Part shown: positions 7,941 through 16,326 of the stretch, in pieces
Layout: every line of letters begins with the position of its first letter
Numbering within the stretch: the first letter of the stretch is position 1
Assembly (NCBI RefSeq): GCF_004124325.1
Contig: NZ_QBDT01000001.1
Coordinates: 6,014,001 to 6,078,000, forward strand
DNA: 64,000 nt
Direction of reading: 5' to 3'
Origin: Streptomyces sp. L2
GTDB lineage: Bacteria > Actinomycetota > Actinomycetes > Streptomycetales > Streptomycetaceae
Made by a program: the position numbers and the translations under genes
Notes under the pieces: generated by a model
Seen by the model: the letters and a program-made list of their open reading frames with translations, nothing else
What the model was told of the DNA's origin: nothing
Databases searched by the model: none

Positions 7941-8842
7941 GCGGACTCTGCGCGGGGCGCGTCGTGGTCGTCACCGGCGCCGGACGGGGCCTGGGCCGCG
8001 CCCACGCCCTCGCCTTCGCCGCCGAGGGCGCCCGGCTCGTCGTCAACGACCTCGGCGTCGGGCTGAACGGGACACCGGACGACGACAGCCCGGCCGCGTC
8101 CGTCGCGGCGGAGATCCGGGCCGCCGGCGGCGAGGCCGTCGCGCACGGCGGCGACATCGCCACCACCGAGGGCGCCGCCTCCCTGATCCGGACGGCCGTC
8201 GAGACGTACGGCCGCCTCGACACCCTCGTCAACAACGCGGGCTTCCTGCGCGACCGCATGCTCGTCAACCTCGACGAGGACGACTGGGACGCCGTGATCC
8301 GGGTCCACCTCAAGGGCCACTTCCTGCCGCTGCGGCACGCCGCCGCGCACTGGCGGGCCGAGGCCAAGGCCGGCCGCGCCCCGGCCGCCCGGATCGTCAA
8401 CACCAGCAGCGGAGCCGGACTCCTGGGCTCCCTCGGACAGGGGAACTACAGCGCCGCCAAGGCCGGCATCGTCGGGCTCACGCTGGTCGCGGCGGCCGAA
8501 CTGGCCCGCTACGGCGTCCAGGTCAACGCCGTCGCGCCCGCCGCGCGGACCCGTATGACCGAGCGGACCTTCGCCGAGACCATGGCGGCACCGGCCACCG
8601 GATTCGACGCCATGGCCCCCGAGAACGTCTCCCCCCTGGTGGTCTGGCTGGGCTCAGAGGCCAGCGCCGGCGTCACCGGCCGGGTGTTCGAGACGGAGGG
8701 CGGACGGATCACCGTCATGGAGGGCTGGCGCCCGGGCCCCACCGCCGACAGCGGCACCCGCCGCACCCCGTCCGACGCAGGCGCCACGACCCTGAAACTC
8801 CTGGCCGAATCGGAGCCCCCGGGCGCGGTGTACGGGTCGTGA
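7937..8842 (+). CDS. Short-chain dehydrogenase (Rv3548c-like, hydroxyacyl-CoA type)
   Basis: A 301-residue SDR resembling the (3R)-hydroxyacyl-CoA dehydrogenase domain of multifunctional beta-oxidation proteins: TGAGRGLGRAHALAFA at the N-terminus, then VVNDLGVG, the catalytic serine in NTSSGAG and NYSAAKAG carrying the Tyr and Lys. The mycobacterial Rv3548c is of similar length (304) and occupies the same place beside Rv3549c and echA20. The ATG overlaps the previous stop (ATGA), so the two SDRs are translated together. A role in beta-oxidation of the ring-derived acyl-CoA is inferred. Confidence 0.75.
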   Translation: MSGLCAGRVVVVTGAGRGLGRAHALAFAAEGARLVVNDLGVGLNGTPDDDSPAASVAAEIRAAGGEAVAHGGDIATTEGAASLIRTAVETYGRLDTLVNNAGFLRDRMLVNLDEDDWDAVIRVHLKGHFLPLRHAAAHWRAEAKAGRAPAARIVNTSSGAGLLGSLGQGNYSAAKAGIVGLTLVAAAELARYGVQVNAVAPAARTRMTERTFAETMAAPATGFDAMAPENVSPLVVWLGSEASAGVTGRVFETEGGRITVMEGWRPGPTADSGTRRTPSDAGATTLKLLAESEPPGAVYGS

Positions 8843-9151
8843 GCGGTCACCGTGGGCCACCCGCCCACCCAGAAACCCGCTCTCGGGCAGGGCGGGCGTC
8901 GTGGGCCGCACGGAGTCCGTCCTGGGACCCGTTGCCCGTGCGGGCGGGCGTGGGCCGAGTCCGTCCTGGGACCTGTGCCCCGGGCGGCGCGGGCGTGCAG
9001 GCCGCACCGCTCCCGCACGGCACCCGCCCGCGGGCCCGCTCCTGGGCAGGGCGGGCGTACCGGGCGGACCGAGTCCCGCTTCGGACTCGTTCTTCGGGCA
9101 CGGCGGGTGCGGGGGCCCTGGAATCGCGTTCCCCGGCCGGGCCGGTGCGGC
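8843..9151. repeat. Non-coding GC-rich gap with imperfect repeats
   Basis: This 309-base gap separates the sterol cluster from the next, oppositely oriented gene. It holds several imperfect copies of a block containing GAGTCCGTCCTGGGACC and GGGCGGGCGT (for example near 8917 and 8956). No convincing gene, terminator hairpin or RNA was recognised. Confidence 0.5.
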
Positions 9152-10033
9152 CTACGTGTCGCACTCCAGCACCGTCCGGCACAGCCCGCACCGCGCCCGG
9201 ACCCGGCCCCGCACCGGGACCCTGATCCGCTGGTGGCAGGTCGGGCACGGGAAGGACACCCGCAGAGCCCCGTCACTGTCGGCGCTGAACTCGTAGGGAC
9301 CGCCCGGCTGCCCGGCCGGGGCGTGCCGTCGGTCGTGGGCGTAACGGCGCCGGCCCGCCCAGCCCGCCGCCGACAGCGGCGGCTGCCGCTCGTCCTGCCG
9401 GGCCAGGGCCATGCCCTTGCCGTACGCGGTGTACGCCTGCGGGCTGGTGAACCACACCGAGGGGTCCTCCTGGAAGAGCAGCGCCCGCTTGGCGAGGACG
9501 TAACCGAACTCCTCCGGAGTGAGGTACCCCAGCTTCTGGGAGGAGACCGCGTCCTCCCGGTACGCGTCCAGCAGCAGCCAGCCCGCGCCGAGGTACGTCG
9601 TCACCGTGTCCGTGAGGATCTCGTTGTCCGGCGTCCCCCGGAAGGCCAGGCCGAGGCGGTGCAGATAGACGTGCGCGACCTCGTGGGCGAGCGCCGCGCC
9701 GATGTCCCGGCGGTGCGTGCGGAACCGGTCGTTCAGCTCGACGAAGTACTCCGGGCCCGCCGCCAGTTCGACGTTCGCCGCGTGCGTCATCTCCCGGAAG
9801 CCGACGATCAGCCGGGCGTCCGGAAGCCGGAAGTGCCGCACCATCTCGTGGGCCACTCGCTGGGCGCCCAGATGCAGGTCGTCGGTGTCGCAGAACGCCA
9901 CGTCGGCGGGGGCCACACTGGTCGAGAAGGTCAGGACGGTGTCGTACGACAGGCGTCTGTACAACGCCGTGAGGGCCGCCCGCACCGTCTCCAGATGCGG
10001 GAAGCCGTGCTGGACCGGTCCGCCGTTCGCCAC
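9152..10033 (-). CDS. HEXXH zinc metallopeptidase-like protein with C-terminal zinc ribbon
   Basis: A 293-residue protein of no family I can name. Residues 117-121 are HEVAH inside IGAALAHEVAHVYLHRLG, a zincin-type active-site helix, preceded by EMTHAANVELAAGPEYFVEL. The C-terminus has two Cys pairs (C263/C266 and C282/C285), a zinc-ribbon arrangement. There is no signal peptide or membrane segment, suggesting a cytoplasmic protein. GTG 10033 is chosen because it follows a GGGGG site; a longer open frame reaches 10108. It looks like a stand-alone hypothetical metalloprotease; the substrate is unknown. Confidence 0.7.
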   Translation of the reverse strand: MANGGPVQHGFPHLETVRAALTALYRRLSYDTVLTFSTSVAPADVAFCDTDDLHLGAQRVAHEMVRHFRLPDARLIVGFREMTHAANVELAAGPEYFVELNDRFRTHRRDIGAALAHEVAHVYLHRLGLAFRGTPDNEILTDTVTTYLGAGWLLLDAYREDAVSSQKLGYLTPEEFGYVLAKRALLFQEDPSVWFTSPQAYTAYGKGMALARQDERQPPLSAAGWAGRRRYAHDRRHAPAGQPGGPYEFSADSDGALRVSFPCPTCHQRIRVPVRGRVRARCGLCRTVLECDT

Positions 10034-10119
10034 GTCCGACCCCCAGAAGACGCCGGGAACACCACACCCACTGTAGGCGCGGCCGCCCCGGATTCCGCCG
10101 CCCGGCACTCCCCGCCCGC

Positions 10120-10500
10120 TCTCCGGGCCTCCCCGTCACCCGCGCGGCAGCACCCCGCACCTCGTACTCCCTCTCCCGTGGCAGCGGCCCGGGAACGTAC
10201 AGCGACCGCCGCGGCCCCACCGACCAGTAGCGGCCCAGGCGGAACCCATTGACCCAGACCAACACGCGCGTACAGCCCGGAAGTTCGAGCCGCGCGGCAC
10301 CCGCCCCGCGCACCACGCCGCTCCCCGGCCCCCGGGCGGACGATCGTCCACACCCCGGCCCGCCGGACCGCGTCCAGGAACAGGCCGTGCCCGCCTCCTG
10401 CTCGCGCACCCTGAAGGAGTGCAGCGCCCCCGGCAGCGGCCGTACCGGCCGCCCACGAGCGGCGAGCAAGCCCGGTTCCCCCACCGCCAACTCGCTCATG
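10120..10500 (-). pseudogene. Remnant of a GH35 beta-galactosidase
   Basis: Three blocks of a family-35 glycoside hydrolase survive in order but in two frames. Starting at ATG 10500 comes an N-terminal block with GRPVRPLPGALHSFRVRE. In another frame follows FLDAVRRAGVWTIVRPG, the strand that precedes the catalytic region. Back in the first frame is the C-terminal sandwich signature VWVNGFRLGRYWSVGPRRS followed by LYVPGPL. An intact enzyme has about 590 residues or more; here under 130 codons remain, so the catalytic acid regions are gone. The divergent AraC-type gene at 10598 was probably its regulator. Confidence 0.75.
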
Positions 10501-10597
10501 CGGCCCAGCCCCACCCCTGGCGGCCCCGTGCGCCATGGACGAAGATCGGCGCTGCCTGGACTCCGCACAGCCCGACACAGGACCGGGAGCAGCGCCG

Positions 10598-11503
10598 ATG
10601 TACCACACCTGGATGCGGTTCTTCAGCCCCGGACCCGCCCACCACCGCCTCGGCCTGGTCTGTCTCGGCGTCGGACTCCAGTACGGCATCCTGCCCACCG
10701 TCGGCCCCCGCACCCTCCACCACCACGTGGCCGTCGTGATCGGCACCGGCCGCGGCTGGTACCAGGGCGCCGACGGCCGCCGTACGACCGTCGCCGCGCC
10801 CGCGCTGCTCTGGCTCACCCCCGGCACACCGCACCACTACGGGCCCGACCCGGACACCGGCTGGGACGAGGGCTTCGTCGACTTCACCGGGCCCGCCACC
10901 GCCACCTACACCGACCTCGGCTACATCGAGCCCCACCGGCCCGTCGTCGCTCTCTCCGACGCCTCCGGACCCCGCGCCGTCGTCGCCCGCATCGCCCGCG
11001 CCGCCCGCCGCGGCAACCCCCTGCTGGAGGTGGAGACCGCGGCCGCCGTCCACGAACTCCTCGTCGCCCTGCGCCGCGCCCGCGCCGACCTGGCCCCCGA
11101 CGGCGACCAGGTCCTCCAGGCCCTCGCCCGCGACGCCTGCACACCCATGAGCGTCGCCGACCACGCCGGCCGGCACGGCATGACCCCCGCCGAGCTGCGC
11201 ACCGCCGTCCGCCGCGCCGCCGGATGCAGCCCCAAGGACTACCTCCTCGGTATCCGCCTGGCCCGCGCCAAGGACCTCCTCGCCACCACCGACCTGCCCG
11301 TCGCCGCCGTCGCCCGCCGCGTCGGCTACGACGACCCCGCCTACTTCTCCCGCCTCTTCACCCGCCGCGTCGGCCTCGCCCCCGTCCGCTTCCGCGCCCA
11401 GCAGGGCCGCACCGTCCCCGGCGGCTGGAGCGACCGCGTCCCCGACCCCGACGACCCCCCGATGATCCACTCCCCGGACACACCAGGAGGACCACGCCTT
11501 TGA
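10598..11503 (+). CDS. AraC-family transcriptional regulator
   Basis: A 301-residue regulator with an N-terminal cupin-type sensing domain (LHHHVAVVIGTGRGWYQGAD, then LLWLTPGTPHHYGP) and a C-terminal double helix-turn-helix from about residue 195 (MSVADHAGRHGMTPAELRTA, then VAAVARRVGYDDPAYFSRLF). Start ATG 10598 follows GGGAGC. Such proteins sense sugars and activate neighbouring glycosidase genes. Here the divergent neighbour is a dead GH35 gene, so the regulator may be orphaned or may act elsewhere. Confidence 0.85.
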   Translation: MYHTWMRFFSPGPAHHRLGLVCLGVGLQYGILPTVGPRTLHHHVAVVIGTGRGWYQGADGRRTTVAAPALLWLTPGTPHHYGPDPDTGWDEGFVDFTGPATATYTDLGYIEPHRPVVALSDASGPRAVVARIARAARRGNPLLEVETAAAVHELLVALRRARADLAPDGDQVLQALARDACTPMSVADHAGRHGMTPAELRTAVRRAAGCSPKDYLLGIRLARAKDLLATTDLPVAAVARRVGYDDPAYFSRLFTRRVGLAPVRFRAQQGRTVPGGWSDRVPDPDDPPMIHSPDTPGGPRL

Positions 11504-11522
11504 CCCCCTAAGGTGGGCGCCC

Positions 11523-11876
11523 ATGACCACCAGCAACACCGGTACCGGTGACGTCGACCCAGCGGTCCGCGAGGAACTGGAGCGGCTGCGCGACAGCATC
11601 GACAACATCGACGCGGCCGTCGTCCACATGCTCGCCGAACGCTTCAAGTGCACCCAGCGGGTCGGCCGGCTCAAGGCCCACCACCGGCTCCCGCCCGCCG
11701 ACCAGGCCCGCGAGGCCCGCCAGATCACCCGGCTGCGCGCCCTCGCCGAGAACGCCAAGCTCGACCCCGCGTTCGCCGAGAAGTTCCTGAACTTCATCAT
11801 CGCCGAGGTGATCCGGCACCACGAGCGCATCGCCGAGGACACCGTCGGCGGGCGCACGGCCACCCCGGAGCACTGA
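11523..11876 (+). CDS. Chorismate mutase, AroQ class
   Basis: A 117-residue all-helical AroQ-type chorismate mutase that converts chorismate to prephenate for Phe and Tyr synthesis. The sequence LRDSIDNIDAAVVHMLAERF followed by VGRLKAHHRLPPAD gives the expected first helix with the Arg and Lys ligands. Start ATG 11523 has AAGGTGGG upstream. No signal peptide, so cytoplasmic. It stands between the AraC-type gene and pepN with no other aromatic amino acid genes nearby. Confidence 0.85.
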   Translation: MTTSNTGTGDVDPAVREELERLRDSIDNIDAAVVHMLAERFKCTQRVGRLKAHHRLPPADQAREARQITRLRALAENAKLDPAFAEKFLNFIIAEVIRHHERIAEDTVGGRTATPEH

Positions 11877-12010
11877 GGCGCGGCACGCGCGAAGGAGGGG
11901 GAGACGGGGCGGGGGCGCGGGGAGACGGGGGCGGGGGCGGGGGAACGGACATAAGCCGTGTACCGATCCGCCCCTGTCCGCTGTCGGTCCCATCAGGCAG
12001 CATGGCCTGC

Positions 12011-14497
12011 ATGTCCGTACTCACGCGCGACGAAGCGCAGCTCCGAGCAGAGATCCTCGACGTCCACCGCTACACGATCGAACTGGACCTCACGACCGGG
12101 GAGGAGACCTTCGACTCCCGCACCGTGATCCGGTTCACCGCACGGTCCGACGGGGACACGTTCGTCGAGCTGAAGCCTGCCAGCCTGCGCACCGTCACGC
12201 TCGACGGACAGCCCCTCGACCCCGAGACCCTCGACGGCAACCGGCTCGCCCTGAAGAACCTCACCGCCGGCGAGCACGAACTCCGCGTCGACGCCGCCAT
12301 GCGCTACTCCCGCACCGGCGAGGGCATGCACCGCTTCACCGATCCCACCGACGGCGAGACCTACACCTACACCCAGCTGTTCATGGAAGACGTCCAGCGC
12401 GTCTTCGCCGCGTTCGACCAGCCCGACCTGAAGGCCGTCTTCGAACTGACGGTGACCGCCCCCGAGGGCTGGACCGTCCTCGCCAACGGCATCACCGAAC
12501 ACGTCGGCGGGGGCCGCTGGCAGGCCGCCCCCACCCCGCTGATCTCCACGTACCTCGTCGCCGTCGCCGCCGGACCCTGGCACTCCGTGCGCACCGAACA
12601 CCGCGGCCTGCCCTTCGGCATCCACTGCCGCCGCTCCCTCGCCCCCCACCTCGACGCCGACGCCGAGGAGATCCTCACCGTCACGCGCGCGTGCTACGAC
12701 CGCTACCACGAGAAGTTCGAGGAGCCCTACCCCTTCGACTCCTACGACCAGGCGTTCGTCCCCGAGTTCAACGCCGGCGCCATGGAGAACCCCGGACTCG
12801 TCACCTTCCGCGACGACTTCGTCTACCGCTCCGCCGTCACCGACACCGAACGCCAGACCCGCGCCATGGTCATCTCCCACGAGATGGCCCACATGTGGTT
12901 CGGCGACCTCGTCACCCTCAGGTGGTGGGACGACATCTGGCTGAACGAGTCCTTCGCCGAGTACATGGGCTACCAGACCTGCGCCGAAGCCACCCGTTTC
13001 ACCGACACCTGGACCGAGTTCGGCGTCTCCCGCAAGGCCTGGGGCTACGACGCCGACTTGCGCCCCTCCACCCACCCCGTCGCCCCCGAAGCCGTCGACG
13101 ACACCGCAGCCGCGCTCCTCAACTTCGACGGCATCTCCTACGCCAAGGGCGCCTCCGCCCTGCGCCAGCTCGTCGCCTGGCTCGGCGAGAAGGACTTCCT
13201 CGCCGGCATCAACATCCACTTCCAGCGGCACAAGTTCGCCAACGCCACCCTCGCCGACTTCATCGACTCCCTCGCCGCCGCCACCGAACGCGACGTCCAC
13301 GCGTGGGCCGACGCCTGGCTGCGCACCACCGGCGTCGACACGCTCACCGCGTCCACCGACACCCGCCCCGGCCAGTGGACCCTCACCCTCGACCGCGACG
13401 GCCACCGCCCCCACCGCGTCACCGTCGGCGTCTACGACCGCGACCTCGCCGACGGCCGCACCCTGACCCTGCGCGAGCGGTACGAGACCGACGTACCCCA
13501 GGACGGCGCCGCCGAGCCGCGCCCCGGCATCCGCCCCGCCCTGGTGGTGCCCAACGACCTCGACCTCACCTACGCCAAGATCCGCCTCGACGAGACCTCC
13601 CTCGAAACCGTCCTGCGCGGCCTGTCCGGCATCCCCGACGCGATCACCCGCGCGGTGCTCTGGAACACCCTGCGCGACATGGTCCGCGACGGCGACCTCG
13701 CCCCCGGCGACTACCTGGAGACCGTCGCGGCCCACCTGCCCGAGGAGACCGACCTCGCCCTCGTCCAGGGCGTCCTGACCTTCGCCGGCGCCCAGGTCGC
13801 CGACCGGTACCTCGACCCCGACCGCCGGCCCGCCGCCCTCAGCACGCTCACCGCCCTGTGCCGCGACCTCCTGCGGCGCACCGAGGACGGCGACAACCCG
13901 GGCCTGCGCCTGACCGCCGTACGGCACTGCATCGACAGCGCCGCCCACCCCGACACCATCGCCGCCTGGCTCGCCGACGGCACCGTGCCCGGCGGCCCGG
14001 AACTCGACCCCGAGCTGCGCTGGCGCATCCTCGGCCGGCTCGCCGTCCTCGACGCCACCGACGAGAGCGCCATCGCCGCCGAGCTGGAACGCGACCCGAG
14101 CGCCACCGGCCAGGAGGGCGCCGCCCGCTGCCGCGCCGCGCTGCCCGACGCCGACGCCAAACGCACCGCCTGGGACGCGATGTTCGCCGGCGACGAGCTG
14201 TCCAACTACCTGTTCACCGCCACCGCTCAGGGCTTCTGGCAGCCCGAACAGGCCGACCTCCTCGCCGACTACGTCCCGCGCTACTACGAGGACGCGATCG
14301 CCCTCGCCGCGCGGCGCGGCCCCGCCATCGCCGAGGCGGCCGGCCGGTGGGCCTTCCCCGCCCACGCGATCGACGCGGACCACCTGCGCCTCGGCGAGGC
14401 GTGCCTGCGCGACGGCGACGTACTCCCCGCCCTGCACCGCAAACTCGCCGACCAACTCGACGACCTCGCCCGCGCGCTGCGCGTCCGCGAGGCGTAG
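12011..14497 (+). CDS. pepN: Aminopeptidase N (M1 family)
   Basis: An 828-residue M1 zinc aminopeptidase that removes N-terminal residues from peptides in the cytoplasm. GAMEN (256-260) binds the substrate amino terminus. The zinc site is H290-E-x-x-H294 with E313 eighteen residues on (SHEMAHMW, then LNESFAEY). The ERAP1-like C-terminal helical domain fills the second half. Two in-frame ATGs nine bases apart are possible starts (12002 and 12011); neither has a strong ribosome site, and the later one is chosen because family members begin shortly before LTRDEA. The gene stands alone. Confidence 0.92.
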   Translation: MSVLTRDEAQLRAEILDVHRYTIELDLTTGEETFDSRTVIRFTARSDGDTFVELKPASLRTVTLDGQPLDPETLDGNRLALKNLTAGEHELRVDAAMRYSRTGEGMHRFTDPTDGETYTYTQLFMEDVQRVFAAFDQPDLKAVFELTVTAPEGWTVLANGITEHVGGGRWQAAPTPLISTYLVAVAAGPWHSVRTEHRGLPFGIHCRRSLAPHLDADAEEILTVTRACYDRYHEKFEEPYPFDSYDQAFVPEFNAGAMENPGLVTFRDDFVYRSAVTDTERQTRAMVISHEMAHMWFGDLVTLRWWDDIWLNESFAEYMGYQTCAEATRFTDTWTEFGVSRKAWGYDADLRPSTHPVAPEAVDDTAAALLNFDGISYAKGASALRQLVAWLGEKDFLAGINIHFQRHKFANATLADFIDSLAAATERDVHAWADAWLRTTGVDTLTASTDTRPGQWTLTLDRDGHRPHRVTVGVYDRDLADGRTLTLRERYETDVPQDGAAEPRPGIRPALVVPNDLDLTYAKIRLDETSLETVLRGLSGIPDAITRAVLWNTLRDMVRDGDLAPGDYLETVAAHLPEETDLALVQGVLTFAGAQVADRYLDPDRRPAALSTLTALCRDLLRRTEDGDNPGLRLTAVRHCIDSAAHPDTIAAWLADGTVPGGPELDPELRWRILGRLAVLDATDESAIAAELERDPSATGQEGAARCRAALPDADAKRTAWDAMFAGDELSNYLFTATAQGFWQPEQADLLADYVPRYYEDAIALAARRGPAIAEAAGRWAFPAHAIDADHLRLGEACLRDGDVLPALHRKLADQLDDLARALRVREA

Positions 14498-14967
14498 AAA
14501 CCCCGCCCACGGCCCGCGCCCCCTCCCTCGGGCGCGCTTCCGGATGCGTCTTCGGGTGCGCTTTCGGGTGCGGGCCGGTGGGGCTTCTCGCGAAGTTCCC
14601 CGCGCCCCTGAAGGGGCTCTGCCCCACCGGCGCCGTGTCCGGCGGCGGGCACGGCGTAGCTTGTCGCGGGGGAGGGGGCGCAGGCCGCCGTACGCCCCCC
14701 CCGGGGGGAGGGGGCGTAAACCTGCTGTGCGCGCACACCGCGCCTCTGCCGGCGGCACGGCGGCGCAGACACACTCCCGTGCACGCGGGGCACTCACCGT
14801 CCACCCGAGCGGCGAGCCGTGGCAGCGCCGTCCTTTTGTGTTTTCCCCGTGCGCATTACCCCCTTTCGGGTGCGATCGTTGGGCTTTTCGGCCGCGTGGC
14901 CGCAAGTCGGGACAAGCTGGAAGTCTCCCTGGACGTCCCGCCGGTCCGCGCCCCGACAGGAGAGCCC
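14498..14967. other. Intergenic region with a dispersed hairpin motif
   Basis: This 470-base gap lies between pepN and the decarboxylase gene. At about 14583-14625 it contains TCGCGAAGTTCCCCGCGCCC followed by CTGAAGGGG, a copy of a palindromic motif that recurs in this window near 33955, 34075 and 44630. Further on is a C/G-run stretch (14665-14715). No iron-box (the 19-bp DmdR/IdeR-type palindrome) was seen ahead of the decarboxylase gene. Confidence 0.5.
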
Positions 14968-16326
14968 ATGAGCACGCCGCACCTCGCCTCAGGACCCGAC
15001 GGCGCCGGCGCGCTGCGGCCGCTCCTCGACACCGTCCTCGACGCCCTCACCACCGGCGCCCGCGCGCGCGGCGGTCCGCTGCCCGCCGGGGGCCCCGAGG
15101 CCGTCGCCGCCCGCGTCACCGCCGCCCTCGGCGACGTCCTGCCCGACCGCGGTGAGCCCGACGCCCTGCGCACCCTCGTGCACGCCCTCGCGGAAGGCGC
15201 CGCCGACCCCGCGGACCCCCGCTGCGCCGCCCACCTGCACTGCCCGCCCCTCGCCGTCGCCACCGCCGCCGACCTGGCCGTCAGCGCCCTCAACCCGTCC
15301 TTGGACTCCTGGGACCAGGCCCCCGCCGCCTCCGTCCTGGAAGCCCAGGTCACCCGCGCCCTCGCCCACGAGATCGGCCTCGCCGACGCCCTCGTCACCA
15401 CCGGCGGCACCGAGGCCAACGAACTCGCCGTCCTCCTCGCCCGCGAGACCCACGGCGCCGGCCTCCGGCTCGTGTGCGGCGCCAACGCCCACCACTCCCT
15501 GCCCCGCGCCGCCTGGCTGCTCGGCCTGCCCGACCCCGTCGTCGTCCCCACCCCCGGCGGCACCCTCGACCCCGCCGCCCTCCACCGGGCCCTCACCCCG
15601 CTCACCGGCCCTCTGCTGGTCGCCGCCACCGCCGGCACGACCGACGCCGGCCTCATCGACCCCCTCCCCGAGATCGCCGGGCTGTGCACCGCCCACGGCG
15701 CCCGCCTGCACATCGACGCCGCCTACGGCGCCGCCCTCACCTTCAGCGACCGGCACCGCGACAAACTCGCCGGACTCCAGGCCGCCCACACGGTCACCGT
15801 CGACCTGCACAAACTCGGCTGGCAGCCGATCGCCGCCGGCCTCCTCGCCGTCGCCCGCCCCCGCGAACTCACCGCCCTCCACCACCACGCCGACTACCTC
15901 AACGCCGCCGACGACACCGACGCCGGCCTCCCCGACCTGCTCGGCCGCTCCCTGCGAACCACCCGCCGCCCCGACATCCTCAAGATCGCCGTCACCCTCA
16001 AGTCCCTCGGCCGCACCGGCCTCGGCGCCCTCGTCGACCAGGTCTGCGCCCACGCGCGCGACCTCGCCGTACTCGTCCACAACCACCCCGGCTTCGAGCT
16101 GTACGGCCGCCCCGTCATCAGCACCGTCCTGTTCCGGCCGGCCCACGCCACCGACGCCGCCGTAGCCGCCGTACGACGGCAGTTGCTGCACGACGGCCGC
16201 GCCGTCCTCGGCCGGGCCCGCGCCGACGGCCGCCTCTGGCTCAAGGCCACCCTCCTCAACCCCCACACCCGGCCCGAGCACCTGGCCGGCCTGCTGAAAC
16301 TCGTGGAAGGAACCACCCCCCGATGA
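14968..16326 (+). CDS. PLP-dependent diamine-forming decarboxylase, DesA-like
   Basis: A 452-residue group II decarboxylase related to DesA (lysine decarboxylase) and diaminobutyrate decarboxylases. The cofactor lysine is K282 in TVDLHKLGWQP; HIDAAYG is at 248-254 and TTGGTEANELA at about 144-154. Start ATG 14968 has AGGAGA upstream. In desferrioxamine synthesis DesA makes cadaverine, which DesB N-hydroxylates; the next gene overlaps by ATGA and is a DesB-like enzyme, so the two probably act in sequence on one amine. DesC and DesD genes are absent here, so the end product is not evident. Confidence 0.82.
   Translation: MSTPHLASGPDGAGALRPLLDTVLDALTTGARARGGPLPAGGPEAVAARVTAALGDVLPDRGEPDALRTLVHALAEGAADPADPRCAAHLHCPPLAVATAADLAVSALNPSLDSWDQAPAASVLEAQVTRALAHEIGLADALVTTGGTEANELAVLLARETHGAGLRLVCGANAHHSLPRAAWLLGLPDPVVVPTPGGTLDPAALHRALTPLTGPLLVAATAGTTDAGLIDPLPEIAGLCTAHGARLHIDAAYGAALTFSDRHRDKLAGLQAAHTVTVDLHKLGWQPIAAGLLAVARPRELTALHHHADYLNAADDTDAGLPDLLGRSLRTTRRPDILKIAVTLKSLGRTGLGALVDQVCAHARDLAVLVHNHPGFELYGRPVISTVLFRPAHATDAAVAAVRRQLLHDGRAVLGRARADGRLWLKATLLNPHTRPEHLAGLLKLVEGTTPR

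Noticed and set aside
11993..14905. 970-codon minus-strand frame opposite pepN
   Set aside because: Antisense shadow of a certain M1 peptidase gene; no recognisable domains.
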